A stretch of 64,000 nucleotides of DNA from Lactococcus allomyrinae (GCF_003627095.1 NZ_CP032627.1:2108001-2172000); one strand, 5' to 3'. Shown: positions 13,279-27,316, numbered from the stretch's first letter. Notes: generated by a model not told the origin, from the sequence alone. Program-made: numbers and translations.

Positions 13279-13307
13279 ATAATATCATTCTTTTTTGAAA
13301 TTGTCAA
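13279..13307 (-). promoter_or_regulatory. str operon promoter
   Basis: TTGACA (13302-13307), 17 nt, TATTAT (13279-13284) on the minus strand. The leader to rpsL is about 190 nt and contains a GCTCGAAAGAGC hairpin and the longer stem at 13092-13143. Confidence 0.75.
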
Positions 13308-13357
13308 TCAATTTTTTAATGTTAATAGGCTGACAAAATATATTTATTGTGATTATC

Positions 13358-13386
13358 TTGGGCTTTCTTGCTTTTTTTGGTATAAT
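13358..13386 (+). promoter_or_regulatory. dacA promoter next to the start codon
   Basis: TTGGGC (13358-13363), 17 nt, TATAAT (13381-13386), with TGG directly before the -10 box (extended -10). The ATG is 7 nt after the -10, so the message is probably leaderless. Confidence 0.65.
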
Positions 13387-13392
13387 CAAGGC

Positions 13393-14697
13393 ATGAAAAA
13401 AATTGCAATTCTTCTTTGTACCTTACTGACAGCATTGTCAGTGCTAACAGGTATTTCTGTCAGCGCCGCTACTCCTTCTAGTAATAATTTTTCCGTAGCT
13501 GCAAAATCTGCAATTGCGGTTGACGCTTCTAGTGGAAAGATTTTATATGCCCAAAATGCAGATGATTCAAGCACAGCAATTGCCTCAGTAACTAAGCTTT
13601 TAACTGCTTATCTCGTTTATAAAGATATTGCTGAAGGGAAACTCAGTTGGACAACTAAAGTGCCAATTTCTCAATATGCCTATGATTTAACGCAAAATAG
13701 TAATGCAAGCAATATTCCACTTGCTAAAGACGAAACCTATACCGTCAAAGACCTCATGAACGCTCTTTTAATCCCCTCAGCGAACTCTGCTGCTGTGGCA
13801 CTTGCTGAAAAAGTTGCTGGTTCTGAACCAAAGTTTGTAGATATGATGACCGCTCAAATGAAAGCTTGGGGCATTAACGACACACATCTAGTCAATGCTT
13901 CAGGACTTCCAAATGATGATTTGAATGGACATATTTATCCTGATTCAAGTAACACAGCCACGAACACAATGAGCGCTAAAGCTGTAGCTGTGCTTTCTTA
14001 TCATCTCATCAAAGATTATCCTCAAGTTTTAGATATTACCAAACAAGTGCAGCTTCCCTTTGATGCTGGTGGGAAAACACAAACCACCCTTACTAATACT
14101 AATCAGATGCTTAAAGGGTTTACAAACTCACGCGCAGGGGTTGATGGTCTGAAGACAGGGTCAACTAGCTTTCAAATTGACTGTTTTGCTGGTACAACAA
14201 CCCAAAATGGTTTTCGCATCATTACAGTTATCTTAGATGCAGATAATCCCGCTGTTGATAATTCAACTCCTTTTACTCTTACTAATCAATTAATGAATTA
14301 CGTCTATGGACATTGGTGCACAGCTAGTCTTACTCAAAAGGGGAAAGCGATAAAAGATTTCGACAAAATTTCTTTGACTGACGGAAAACAGAAATCTGTT
14401 AACCTTGTCGCAGGAGAAACAATCAATCCTGTAGTTCCCTTTGCTACTGATGGAAGCGCTGATTTAAAATCTTTATCTATCAAATACAGTCAGAAAAAAA
14501 CTAAAACAATCGAAGCACCCGTTACAAAGGGACAAAAGATTGTTACAGTGTCTGCTTCACTCAAGGATAAGCTTGGCTACCTTCCAGGAAGTTCGACAGC
14601 TCAATTTTCACTCATTGCTAAAAATGATGTAGAAAAGAGCAATCCACTCAAGGTTTTCTGGAATCATTTCGTCATTTTTGTGAATGAGAAATTATAA
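13393..14697 (+). CDS. dacA: D-alanyl-D-alanine carboxypeptidase (PBP5/6-like)
   Basis: A low-molecular-weight penicillin-binding protein that trims the terminal D-Ala of peptidoglycan stem peptides. It has an N-terminal signal peptide (about 1-26), the SxxK motif Ser65-Val-Thr-Lys68, Ser129-Ala-Asn131, and KTG in GLKTGST; the C-terminal NPLKVFWNHFVIFVNEKL fits the amphipathic membrane anchor of this class. The 434-residue length is normal. Its signal peptide is partly encoded by the iterated repeat (LLTALSVLTG near 13425). No ribosome-binding site is present; the transcript likely starts at the ATG. Confidence 0.93.
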   Translation: MKKIAILLCTLLTALSVLTGISVSAATPSSNNFSVAAKSAIAVDASSGKILYAQNADDSSTAIASVTKLLTAYLVYKDIAEGKLSWTTKVPISQYAYDLTQNSNASNIPLAKDETYTVKDLMNALLIPSANSAAVALAEKVAGSEPKFVDMMTAQMKAWGINDTHLVNASGLPNDDLNGHIYPDSSNTATNTMSAKAVAVLSYHLIKDYPQVLDITKQVQLPFDAGGKTQTTLTNTNQMLKGFTNSRAGVDGLKTGSTSFQIDCFAGTTTQNGFRIITVILDADNPAVDNSTPFTLTNQLMNYVYGHWCTASLTQKGKAIKDFDKISLTDGKQKSVNLVAGETINPVVPFATDGSADLKSLSIKYSQKKTKTIEAPVTKGQKIVTVSASLKDKLGYLPGSSTAQFSLIAKNDVEKSNPLKVFWNHFVIFVNEKL

Positions 14698-14699
14698 TT

Positions 14700-14757
14700 T
14701 TACTGACAGAAATATTGTCAGTAACTAAAAACTCTGTCAGCATACTGACAGAGTTTT
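14700..14757. terminator. Double terminator between convergent dacA and the sugar transporter
   Basis: Two adjacent hairpins: TTACTGACA/TGTCAGTAA (14700-14724), then AAAACTCTGTCAG/CTGACAGAGTTTT (14727-14757). Both stems are made of the iterated CTGTCAG/CTGACAG unit. The second has A/T tracts on both sides and can work in both directions. Confidence 0.8.
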
Positions 14758-14769
14758 CTTATAGTATTT

Positions 14770-15657
14770 TTAACCTTTTGACTTAACAACAGCAAGCAAT
14801 AGAGCACCAACGACGAAAAGAATCATACCTATCGCCACATAACCCAACTCCTTTTTGGTTTTCTTTTCTCCTAGGAAAAGAATTCCTCCAATTGTCGAAA
14901 TGATAATCCCAAGTTGCGAAAATGAAAAAGCAATTGCATTTCCTGCTTCTCTAGCTGCCATCAACATAAAGATATTTCCGATGCCCCACATAATACCAAC
15001 AATCATATTTTGAAAAACATACTTTTCAAGTTTGATTTTACCACCACCCATAGCAATAGCGCCAACAATCATTCCCAATGACATTGGCAAAATGATGGTC
15101 AATGTATCGAAATGTATGTTGAACCAAAGTGCTGACAGATTATTAAACAAAATAACATAAGCCACATAACCCAAAGTAGAATAAGTCAACCACATCAAGC
15201 CTTTACCATAATTATGATGTTCATGAATTACAGTATTTTCAGGGTCCCTTTTCGCCGAGAAATAAAAACCAATTACCAAAACAATCATGGCAATGAATCC
15301 AAGAATAAATTGAATTTGTTTTGTCCATTCATGAAAAGCGAAAACACCAATCAAACCGCCAAGTACAAGCTGCGTACCCGAAGAAAGTGGGCTGGCCACA
15401 GATACTCCCATATATTTCATCGAGTTAAACTGACCAAACTGGCCGATTGACCAAATCAATCCTCCGATAAATCCAATCAAGAAGATTGGCCATGTTAAAT
15501 GTGGCTGGCGGAACAAGAAAACAATAAGTGCAAAAACAAATGCGCCAAGCGTCATCCCAAGCGTTTGCTGTTTGGCATTGCCACCAAATTTGTTTGCGAC
15601 AAAACCAATTGAACCCCATGCGACCATTGGAACAAGCGCAAGCAGAACTCCTTGCAT
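14770..15657 (-). CDS. GRP-type sugar uptake protein (GlcU/RbsU family)
   Basis: A 295-residue membrane protein with about ten hydrophobic segments arranged as two five-helix repeats, typical of the glucose/ribose porter family in the drug/metabolite transporter superfamily. VPMVAWGSIGFVANKFGG at the N-terminus and the SSGTQLVLGG loop are characteristic. GlcU imports glucose with protons; RbsU imports ribose, and the sequence alone does not separate them. AAAGGTGA precedes the ATG. It is a single gene; the 257-nt upstream region is A/T-rich and shows no gene. Confidence 0.8.
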   Translation of the reverse strand: MQGVLLALVPMVAWGSIGFVANKFGGNAKQQTLGMTLGAFVFALIVFLFRQPHLTWPIFLIGFIGGLIWSIGQFGQFNSMKYMGVSVASPLSSGTQLVLGGLIGVFAFHEWTKQIQFILGFIAMIVLVIGFYFSAKRDPENTVIHEHHNYGKGLMWLTYSTLGYVAYVILFNNLSALWFNIHFDTLTIILPMSLGMIVGAIAMGGGKIKLEKYVFQNMIVGIMWGIGNIFMLMAAREAGNAIAFSFSQLGIIISTIGGILFLGEKKTKKELGYVAIGMILFVVGALLLAVVKSKG

Positions 15658-15914
15658 AATTTCACCTTTTCTAAGAGAAAAGCCCTATAAATCAAGCTTT
15701 CTTATATTATTTTTATATCTGCTTTACTCTATTTAATGTTTCACAATCTATAAAATGCAACTTTTTATTTCAATTTTTTTGCGATATAGTTTAAAACAGC
15801 ATTTTTTCATTTTACACTATTTTTTGGAAAAATCAAGCATTCTAGAACGTATAAATATTCAGAATTTAGTTAATCTCACGGAAATTTTTTTCTATTTATA
15901 AATGGAAAATTAAA

Positions 15915-16508
15915 CTATTTCTTTTCCAAAATCACTAAAATCGGTGGAGTATGAACTTGGTTGAGCGGACCATAGGTAAAAACGTCCCAAGTCTTTTGAT
16001 TAAGGGTAGAAACCCAATGAATAACCGCATTTTTTTCCTTCTCTCCACCCTCATGACCATAATAAATCATAAGAGCGATTCTACCACCAGTAACCAACAG
16101 TTCTGTTAGTGATGACAAAGCTGTCAGTGTTGTATCAGGCTTTGTAATGACTGTTTTGTCTGCTTTTGGTAAATAACCCAAATTAAAAATTGCAGCCTTA
16201 ATCGGCTTTTTGACATACTTACGAACGTTTTCATGTCCATCTAAAATTAATTTTACTGACGGGTTTTCTGTCAGTAACTTTTCATTTTCGAAATCCGAAA
16301 TTTTGATAACATTTTTTCCGGCAAAAGATAATCTTTTTTCAGTCGCTTCAATTGCTTCATTTTGCACATCAAAAGCAAAAATATTATCCGTCAAATTTGA
16401 CAGAAACAGCGTATCATAGCCATTTCCCATTGTTGCATCCACCACAATATCGTTAGGTTTTATAATCTCTTCCAAGCAGCTATGTGCCATTGCTAAAGCT
16501 TTTAACAT
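15915..16508 (-). CDS. mnmM: tRNA wobble-uridine methyltransferase MnmM (YtqB)
   Basis: A class I SAM-dependent methyltransferase of 197 residues. VVDATMGNGYDT is the SAM-binding motif I, and FNLGYLPKADK followed by TTLTALSS is the family signature. YtqB/MnmM converts nm5(s2)U to mnm5(s2)U at tRNA position 34 in bacteria lacking MnmC. Its start overlaps the preceding nucleotidyltransferase gene by 29 nt. mnmL, thought to act one step earlier, is encoded two genes upstream in the same operon. Several partial copies of the iterated repeat lie inside it. Confidence 0.88.
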   Translation of the reverse strand: MLKALAMAHSCLEEIIKPNDIVVDATMGNGYDTLFLSNLTDNIFAFDVQNEAIEATEKRLSFAGKNVIKISDFENEKLLTENPSVKLILDGHENVRKYVKKPIKAAIFNLGYLPKADKTVITKPDTTLTALSSLTELLVTGGRIALMIYYGHEGGEKEKNAVIHWVSTLNQKTWDVFTYGPLNQVHTPPILVILEKK

Positions 16509-17283
16509 CTACTTTCTCTACCACTTTTCTAAATTTTTCATCATCAAAATCCACTTTCCATCGCTCACCAATTTCTGTCAGCACTGAAAAAGCCCGCTCA
16601 GTAACTTCCGTCAAAAAGTTTTGAACATTGCTTACCGAAGTATATTTAACTAGCCAGTTCTGCTGCTCTAACGACAATTTTGACCGCTTCCCCTCGTACT
16701 TTGACCAATTTCCTAGACTATTAGGCTGTTCCCCCAACGCTATATACCAAAAAGTACAGAGGATATTTTTTAGATAAATACCGCACTCCTGCGCATAGTT
16801 CCATTCTTCACGTTGACTCCTCCTGAAAATTTCATGAACATAAGCGTAAAATTTTCCTAGATAAAAATCAAATTCTTCTTGAGTAAGTTGAAATTTTTCA
16901 CTCATTGACCGCCTTGTCAGTACTGATAAAAAATCATTCGTATCCATCAAAATTTTGATTTTCCTTAACCAGACTGACGGTGACAACTCTTCAAGAAAAT
17001 AAACAAACACATCAATTTTAACAAAATGCTCAAAATGTAAAACGGCATAATGTTCCGTCAGAGTTTCGATAAACAGCAAATCCTCTCTTTTTGTCAGCAC
17101 TGACAAAAATTCAGACTTACTTACACCATGCTCTATCAGTAATCGTAAATCCACATCCGAAAATTCATCCGCACCACCACTTGCTAATGAACCACCTAGA
17201 AACATTCCTAAAATCCCATTAATTTTTGAGCATTCTTCAGTTAATTCAAAGATTAACTGCTCACGCCAATCCGTTTCAGTCAT
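16480..17283 (-). CDS. Nucleotidyltransferase-fold protein
   Basis: A 267-residue protein with the polymerase-beta-type motif GGSLASGGADEFSDVDL near the N-terminus (Gly-Ser, then Asp-x-Asp) and a second acidic KIDVFVYF strand, as in minimal nucleotidyltransferases and aminoglycoside adenylyltransferase relatives. The C-terminal half is helical. Substrate unknown; I see no specific match to a resistance enzyme. The start at 17283 is chosen because GAGGTGG stands 5 nt before it. It lies between mnmL and mnmM and overlaps mnmM by 29 nt. The iterated repeat encodes FLSVLT twice and FSVLTE once. Confidence 0.75.
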   Translation of the reverse strand: MTETDWREQLIFELTEECSKINGILGMFLGGSLASGGADEFSDVDLRLLIEHGVSKSEFLSVLTKREDLLFIETLTEHYAVLHFEHFVKIDVFVYFLEELSPSVWLRKIKILMDTNDFLSVLTRRSMSEKFQLTQEEFDFYLGKFYAYVHEIFRRSQREEWNYAQECGIYLKNILCTFWYIALGEQPNSLGNWSKYEGKRSKLSLEQQNWLVKYTSVSNVQNFLTEVTERAFSVLTEIGERWKVDFDDEKFRKVVEKVDVKSFSNGT

Positions 17284-17417
17284 TAAAACCACCTCATCAC
17301 TTGGATTCATTATACGATTTATCACATAGAAAAGTGCCTGATATTTAGGCTACAAACCATATTTCAAAAAAATCTTTCCTCCAAACAATATAACATAACA
17401 CTAGTTTAGAAAATTTT

Positions 17418-18359
17418 CTAAAAAGTCACATCATTTGACACCCGAATATCACGACAGCCTTGTACTGAGCCTCGTCGTTCCATTTCAGCATCAATACTAT
17501 TCAAAACTTCCCACTTTTTCAAAGACCACATCGGACCAATAATCAAATCACGTGGTGCGTCTCCAGTCAAACGATGAATAACAATTTCCTTAGGAATCAT
17601 TTCTAGCTGGTCACAAATCACTTTCACATATTCCTCTCGAGACATGAGTTGTAATTTTCCGGCATGATAATCTCGTTGCAAACGTGTATTCTTCATTAAA
17701 TGCAGTAAATGTAATTTTACCCCTTGAATATCTGAATCCAATACCATACGTCTCACATTTTCAACCATCATTTCAGAAGTTTCACCCGGCAAACCATTAA
17801 TCAAATGTGTACAAACATTAATCCCGTGAACCCTCAAACGTTTCACAGCATCAACATAAGTTACATAATCATGAGCACGATTGATTAAATCTGATGTTTC
17901 CTCATATGTCGTCTGTAAGCCGAGATCAATCCAAACCTCCATTCGCTCATTTAATTCCGCCAAATAATCTACCACTTCCTCAGGCAAACAATCTGGACGT
18001 GTTCCAATCGAAATCCCCACCACATCAGGTTGACATACTGCCACTTCAAAACGCTCACGCAAAATCTCAACAGGTGCGTGTGTATTTGTAAAATTTTGAA
18101 AATATACAATATATTTCTTAACCCCAGGCCATTTCTTATGAAATTGAACCACTTCCGCCTCAAACTGCTGCGCAATCGGTGCCTCCGGCTCCAAAATCAT
18201 ATCTCCAGAGCCCGAAACCGTGCAAAAAGTACAGCCACCATGAGCGACAGTTCCATCCCTATTAGGGCAATCAAATCCAGCATCAATAGGGACTTTAAAT
18301 ATTTTTTCACCAAAATTTAATCTTAAATACTCATTCCATGTTGTATATCGTTTTTCCAT
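17418..18359 (-). CDS. mnmL: Radical SAM tRNA modification protein MnmL (YtqA, TIGR01212 family)
   Basis: A 313-residue radical SAM protein. The iron-sulfur motif appears as CPNRDGTVAHGGCTFC (a C-x(n)-C-x2-C arrangement typical of TIGR01212), followed by SIGTRPDCLP and the HGIN(V)CTHLINGLPGE strand. The B. subtilis YtqA counterpart acts with YtqB in forming nm5/mnm5 groups on tRNA wobble uridine. The start at 18359 (MEKRYTTWNEY) is preferred, with GCGAGG upstream. It is first in an operon with the nucleotidyltransferase and mnmM, after a 134-nt gap that carries a TATAAT (17309-17314, minus) and may add a second promoter. Confidence 0.85.
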   Translation of the reverse strand: MEKRYTTWNEYLRLNFGEKIFKVPIDAGFDCPNRDGTVAHGGCTFCTVSGSGDMILEPEAPIAQQFEAEVVQFHKKWPGVKKYIVYFQNFTNTHAPVEILRERFEVAVCQPDVVGISIGTRPDCLPEEVVDYLAELNERMEVWIDLGLQTTYEETSDLINRAHDYVTYVDAVKRLRVHGINVCTHLINGLPGETSEMMVENVRRMVLDSDIQGVKLHLLHLMKNTRLQRDYHAGKLQLMSREEYVKVICDQLEMIPKEIVIHRLTGDAPRDLIIGPMWSLKKWEVLNSIDAEMERRGSVQGCRDIRVSNDVTF

Positions 18360-18423
18360 TACTAACCTCGCCACATAGCAACAATTATAACACAAAAAAG
18401 AGACCACAAAGGTCCCTACAAAG

Positions 18424-18497
18424 CTGCGGATGTCAGACTCGAACTGACGACATCATGATTAACAGTCATGCGCTACTACCAACTGAGCTAATCCGCA
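18424..18497 (-). tRNA. tRNA-Asn (GTT)
   Basis: Anticodon stem CATGA/TCATG, loop CTGTTAA, anticodon GTT. Its sequence is the same as the tRNA-Asn at 50385-50458. It follows tRNA-Glu at the end of the second rRNA operon. Confidence 0.95.
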
Positions 18498-18534
18498 ATA
18501 ACACAAAACTCGGTAAAACCGAGTCTTGAAAATA

Positions 18535-18605
18535 TAGTCCGTACGGGATTCGAACCCGTGTTACCGCCGTGAAAAGGCGGTGTCTTAACCCTTGACCAAC
18601 GGACC
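18535..18605 (-). tRNA. tRNA-Glu (TTC), one D-loop G fewer than its twin
   Basis: Anticodon TTC in loop TTTTCAC. The D-loop reads AAGGGTTAAG, whereas the copy at 49758-49829 has AAGGGGTTAAG; otherwise they match. The missing G (plus-strand C run 18589-18591) may be real or a homopolymer error. Confidence 0.92.
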
Positions 18606-18617
18606 ATATATATTAAC

Positions 18618-18730
18618 TTGGCCATTAGCTTATCTCCCAGAGGGCAACCCCAAGTACTTCCGCCGTAGATGGACTTAACTGCTGTGTTCGGCATGGGAAC
18701 AGGTGTATCTCCATCGCAATGATGACCAAA
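18618..18730 (-). rRNA. rrf: 5S rRNA, operon copy 2
   Basis: Same as the 5S gene at 394-507 apart from one C fewer in the run at 18648-18651. Confidence 0.95.
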
Positions 18731-18813
18731 TCATTAAATGTTACTTTGAACATTCAAAACTAAATAACAATTCTTCTAACTCCTAAACCATAAGCATTTT
18801 ATATTTGACTCTC

Positions 18814-21708
<2,895 letters not shown>

Positions 21709-21898
21709 TGCCATGATGATTTAAAATCATCGTTTTTCAAGTATAAGTTTGTAAATTCTTTAAAATTCACAGCTTTTCGGTTTATTTATCGTTATTAGAT
21801 ATTGTTATTTAGTTTTCAATGTTCAATTCTATTTTTATGTCTTCGTTGACAATAAGATAACTGAACTTTCCGCAAGCGGACCGCCCTTCCTATCTTAA

Positions 21899-21971
21899 TG
21901 GAGCCTAGCGGGATCGAACCGCTGACCTCCTGCGTGCAAAGCAGGCGCTCTCCCAGCTGAGCTAAGGCCCC
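21899..21971 (-). tRNA. tRNA-Ala (TGC) in the 16S-23S spacer, copy 2
   Basis: Identical to the tRNA-Ala at 3675-3747, with loop TTTGCAC and anticodon TGC. Confidence 0.96.
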
Positions 21972-22058
21972 ACAATCAAGAATTTGATTCTTGCTTAGGT
22001 TTATTAACTAAACCCTCAAAACTGAATAAAGTTGAATGCTCACGTCTTTGTAACTATT

Positions 22059-23612
<1,554 letters not shown>

Positions 23613-23765
23613 GTATTTAAGTCACCGTAGTGACTGGCTTGTCTTTCATTATTGATTGACAGATTTTTTGATGTATCTTACTACATCACATGAGTCATTC
23701 TTCTTTATTCAGTTTTCAAGGGTCTATTCGCTTGAGCGGCTTCCCTCTCTCGCGACAACTATTAT

Positions 23766-23794
23766 ATTCTATCAAACACCACTTCCTTTGTCAA
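23766..23794 (-). promoter_or_regulatory. rRNA operon promoter, copy 2
   Basis: Same TTGACA-17-TAGAAT promoter as copy 1. The sequence upstream of -35 is different here, so any UP element or Fis-like control may differ between the operons. Confidence 0.7.
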
Positions 23795-23898
23795 GAATTT
23801 TATCACGACTTCCAGACCTTTTTTTACCTTTGTTCGTTTTCTACTCCCCTTGTATCCGCTTCATTATAATCTCTATCGCTTTCTGAATGAAATGTACC

Positions 23899-23934
23899 CA
23901 AAAAAGAAGCCCCTGTAGCTAGCAGGGAACTTCC
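23899..23934 (-). terminator. Terminator of the comX remnant
   Basis: On the minus strand GGAAGTTCCCTG and CAGGGGCTTC pair around CTAGCTA and are followed by TTTTTT. It follows the comX stop codon and insulates the rRNA operon. Confidence 0.8.
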
Positions 23935-23937
23935 TTT

Positions 23938-24246
23938 TTATTCTTCCGAGTCATCTAAATCAAAAAGAATAGATTTAATTTTTTCTTTGAGCCGATAGCG
24001 CTCCATACGTGTCAGTTCTTCGCCTCGCATTTGGCGAACGAGAAGTTCTTGGTAATGAGGACGAAGGCACTCATACACCTCTGCTAGAAGGTGATTAAAT
24101 ACAAGTGCACTTTCCGGGGTCTCTCCGTGTGACGAAATGACATCCGAATACTCATAGATATCTACCGCTCCTAATTGGTCAAAGCCTCGTTTTTTCGCTT
24201 GACTATGACGGATTTCATCTATCAACCGTTGGCGATGCTTTTTTGT
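23938..24246 (-). pseudogene. comX: comX (sigma-X) remnant lacking its N-terminal half
   Basis: The translated 95 residues match the C-terminal part of the lactococcal/streptococcal competence sigma factor ComX: RLIDEIRHSQAKKRGFDQ, then VDIYEYSD, and a region-4-like HYQELLVRQMRGEELTRMERYR. Homology can be followed upstream of the ORF start (KHRQRLIDE) until an in-frame TAG at 24250-24252; beyond it the sequence becomes A/T-rich origin DNA. The core-binding N-terminal region (roughly 70 residues) is missing and there is no ribosome-binding site, so no working sigma factor can come from this locus. A full copy elsewhere in the genome cannot be excluded. Confidence 0.75.
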
Positions 24247-24375
24247 TATCTATTATTATAAGTAGAAACTATGATAAATATAAATTTGAGATTTGATGTT
24301 TTCCATTTTATAAAATATCCCCATTATTGTTTTTAATTTTTAAATATTCGGTGGATTATTTTTATCGACTTTTTC

Positions 24376-24594
24376 TTTTCCACAAGATTGATACACATTT
24401 TATTTCTTTTTATCACTTGTGGAAAACTCTAAAAAACCTTATAAATTCTTGCTTTAAATAAAAAAGAAACCCCTATTTTCCACACTTTCCACAAATTTGT
24501 GAATAACTTATTTTAACAGTGGAAAACTTTATTTTTTTTATTTAAACAGACTGTGGAAAAATAGATTTCGAAATGATATAATAAGTTATCAACA
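24376..24594. other. oriC: oriC, DnaA-box cluster upstream of dnaA
   Basis: Between comX and dnaA (24247-24613, A/T-rich, no gene) are eight 9-mers close to TTATCCACA: 24376-24384, 24418-24426 (rev), 24476-24484, 24485-24493, 24498-24506 (rev), 24518-24526 (rev), 24552-24560 (rev), 24586-24594. Most read TTTTCCACA. Gene strand bias flips here, as expected at a replication origin. Confidence 0.88.
24554..24582 (+). promoter_or_regulatory. dnaA promoter overlapping DnaA boxes
   Basis: TATAAT at 24577-24582, with TGGAAA as a weak -35 17 nt upstream. The -35 region lies in one DnaA box and another box (24586-24594) covers the likely start site, which suggests autorepression by DnaA. Confidence 0.6.
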
Positions 24595-24613
24595 AACTAT
24601 GTAAAGGAGTATT

Positions 24614-25981
24614 ATGTCTCTCCTAACTGAGAATCAAAAATTTTGGGACAGAGTCACTGAGTTAGCACATCAAAATATTGGACAACAAGCTTTTGAATTT
24701 TTTATTGAACCTGCGCAATTATTAAGTATTGAAAAAGATGTCGTTAACATTTTATTAGATAGTGGGATGAAAAAAGATTATTGGAGGAAACAGAGTGATT
24801 TAATCACTACTGCTGGATTCGAAATTTTTGGACGCCCACTTACTTATTCTCTCTATGCTAAAGATGAGCTCTCAAGTAATGAGTTGAATAAATTGACATC
24901 TAAAGATAATGTTGCGGAAGCAACATCTTCTGAAACCATTACTACAGTACCTATTGCTAATGGATTAAATGAAAAATATATATTTGAAAATTTTGTTCAA
25001 GGACCTGGTAACCGTTGGACACTTGCCGCAGCTGTCGCTGTTGCAGATAAACCTGGTGACACTTATAATCCCCTTTTTATTTATGGTGGAGCTGGACTTG
25101 GTAAGACTCATTTGATGCACGCCATTGGTAATGAAATCTTAAAAGACAATCCGACAGCTAAAGTCAAATATGTTTCTTCTGAGAACTTTGTTAATGACTA
25201 TGTTAATGCTACTCGTAAAAATCAAATGGAAAATTTCGAAAATACATATCGTAATCTTGATTTACTTCTACTTGATGATGTGCAATTTTTTAGTGATAAA
25301 GAAGGTACCAAGACAGAGTTTTTCAACACTTTCAATGCTTTGTATGATAAAGGTGCTCAAATCGTTTTAACTTCTGACCGAATTCCTCAGGAATTAAATA
25401 ATTTGGAAGAACGTCTGGTGAGTCGTTTCTCTTGGGGCTTAACGACAGATATTACTGCTCCAGATTATGAAACTCGGATGGCTATTCTTCTCATTAAGTC
25501 TGAATCTAGTCGTTTAGAATTTCCTAGTGAAACTCTGAGTTATATTGCTGGACAAATTGACTCTAATGTTCGTGAACTTGAAGGCGCCTTAAATCGAGTT
25601 GAGTTTGTCGCTAAAGCTAATGGCATTACGGTGGTAGACATTGAAACAGCTAGTCAGGCTCTACGTTCTCTAAAAAATGCAACGCAACAGTCTTTATCCA
25701 ATCTTACAATTAAAAAGATTCAAGATGAAGTAGCTAATTACTATCATATTTCTTTTTCTGATTTAGTAGGACCTAAGCGTCCTAAAGAAATCGCTTTTCC
25801 CCGACAGATTGCAATGTATCTTGTTCGTGAACTTTTAGGTACAAGTCTTCCGGCAATTGGTACTGCCTTTGGAGGGCGTGATCACACGACAGTAATGTAT
25901 GCTTATAGGCAGATTTCTGATAAAATGAAAACAGATATAGAGGTTCAAAAAGATATTGATAGTATAAAACGTAAATTTTAA
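24614..25981 (+). CDS. dnaA: Chromosomal replication initiator DnaA
   Basis: A 455-residue initiator ATPase. The N-terminal helicase-interaction domain (about 1-80) and variable linker are followed by the AAA+ domain with Walker A GGAGLGKT (158-165) and Walker B LLLLDD (217-222), and by the DNA-binding domain with the [12 protein letters not shown] signature near residue 427. AAGGAG precedes the ATG by 6 nt. DnaA boxes lie on both sides of the gene. Confidence 0.99.
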   Translation: MSLLTENQKFWDRVTELAHQNIGQQAFEFFIEPAQLLSIEKDVVNILLDSGMKKDYWRKQSDLITTAGFEIFGRPLTYSLYAKDELSSNELNKLTSKDNVAEATSSETITTVPIANGLNEKYIFENFVQGPGNRWTLAAAVAVADKPGDTYNPLFIYGGAGLGKTHLMHAIGNEILKDNPTAKVKYVSSENFVNDYVNATRKNQMENFENTYRNLDLLLLDDVQFFSDKEGTKTEFFNTFNALYDKGAQIVLTSDRIPQELNNLEERLVSRFSWGLTTDITAPDYETRMAILLIKSESSRLEFPSETLSYIAGQIDSNVRELEGALNRVEFVAKANGITVVDIETASQALRSLKNATQQSLSNLTIKKIQDEVANYYHISFSDLVGPKRPKEIAFPRQIAMYLVRELLGTSLPAIGTAFGGRDHTTVMYAYRQISDKMKTDIEVQKDIDSIKRKF

Positions 25982-25984
25982 GCT

Positions 25985-26084
25985 TGTGGAAAACTTCGAG
26001 ACTTATAAAAACTTTATTCCCTTGTTATACACAAGCAAAAAGCTTTCAGACTCTTGATTATTTCTGTTATGCAGATTATCCACA
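25985..26084. other. DnaA boxes between dnaA and dnaN
   Basis: Three boxes: TGTGGAAAA (25985-25993, reverse), TTATACACA (26025-26033) and a perfect TTATCCACA (26076-26084). With the cluster upstream of dnaA this gives the bipartite origin layout known from Bacillus. Confidence 0.8.
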
Positions 26085-26136
26085 AGACCTACTACTATTA
26101 CTAATAAATTTATAAAAATAATAATAAAGGAGTGCC

Positions 26137-27279
26137 ATGATTAAATTTTCAATTAATAAAAATGCTTTTCAAAATGCACTAAGGATTACAAAACAAGCCA
26201 TTGGTTCAAAAGTTACAATTCCTGCTTTAACAAAGTTGAAAATTGAAGTTGAAGATAAAGGGATAACGCTTATTGGTTCAAATGGGCAAATTTCTATAAA
26301 AAATTTTTTGCCAGCTGACAATAAAGATGCTAATATGTTTATTTCTAACACAGGTTCTGTCTTGTTAGAGGCTGCCTTCTTTGAAAACGTAGTTAGTCAG
26401 TTACCTGAGGTAACTTTAGAATTTACTGAAAAGGAGCAAAAACAAGTTGTTTTAACTTCTGGTAAATCTGAGATTACTTTAAAAGGTTTGGATGCTGAAA
26501 TTTATCCTCATTTACAAGAAATTTCACAAGGTGAATCATTAAAAATAAAAGTTAAAGCTTTAAAAGAAATTTTTAGTGAAACAGTATTTGCTGTTAGTAC
26601 ACAAGAAAATCGTCCAATTTTTACAGGTGTTCATTTAGAAATTTTACCTACGGGAGAATTGAAAGCAGTTGCTACAGACTCTCATAGGATGAGTCAACGT
26701 CTATTACCTTTAGAACAAACAGATTTAAAATTTGATGTTATTTTACCAAGTAAGTCAATCAATAGTTTTAAAAATGTTTTTACTAATGATGAAGAAGAAA
26801 TTGAAATCTTTATTAGTGGTAGCCAAATGTTATTTCAAAATGAAACAATTAGCTATTACAGCCGTTTGATTGAGGGTTCTTACCCTGATACTAATCGTTT
26901 GATACCGAAAGAGTCAGATTATACTTTAGATTTGGTATTTGATGTAGCAGAACTTCGCCATACGATGGATCGGGCGCGACTTTTGACTGTTATGACAACT
27001 AATGGTACAGTTAAACTTACAGTTACTGGTGACAGTGTTGTGACAACTGCAAATTCTCCAGAAGTTGGTTCGGTTCATGAAGAATTAACGGCTTTATCAA
27101 AAGAGGGTGCAGATATTGCAATCAGTTTTAATCCCGAATATTTGATTGATGCTTTGAAAGTAGTTAAAGTTCCTGAAGTACGTGTACGCTTCATTTCAAA
27201 TGTTCGACCATTTACTTTGCAACCTAAAAATGATGAAAGTGGATTTGTTCAGCTCATTACACCTGTTCGTACGAATTAA
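26137..27279 (+). CDS. dnaN: DNA polymerase III sliding clamp (beta)
   Basis: The ring-shaped processivity clamp, 380 residues in three similar domains, usual length. It begins [20 protein letters not shown], with the central ENRPIFTGV segment and the C-terminal PVRTN end. AAAGGAG stands upstream. It follows dnaA after 155 nt with DnaA boxes and ends at a hairpin made of the TGTCAGTA repeat. Confidence 0.98.
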   Translation: MIKFSINKNAFQNALRITKQAIGSKVTIPALTKLKIEVEDKGITLIGSNGQISIKNFLPADNKDANMFISNTGSVLLEAAFFENVVSQLPEVTLEFTEKEQKQVVLTSGKSEITLKGLDAEIYPHLQEISQGESLKIKVKALKEIFSETVFAVSTQENRPIFTGVHLEILPTGELKAVATDSHRMSQRLLPLEQTDLKFDVILPSKSINSFKNVFTNDEEEIEIFISGSQMLFQNETISYYSRLIEGSYPDTNRLIPKESDYTLDLVFDVAELRHTMDRARLLTVMTTNGTVKLTVTGDSVVTTANSPEVGSVHEELTALSKEGADIAISFNPEYLIDALKVVKVPEVRVRFISNVRPFTLQPKNDESGFVQLITPVRTN

Positions 27280-27282
27280 AAA

Positions 27283-27316
27283 AATGTCAGTAAGTTTGTT
27301 TACTGACATTTTTTTA
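27283..27316 (+). terminator. dnaN terminator from the iterated repeat
   Basis: AATGTCAGTAA pairs with TTACTGACATT and is followed by TTTTT. The stem is again the TGTCAGTA/TACTGACA unit. Confidence 0.85.
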
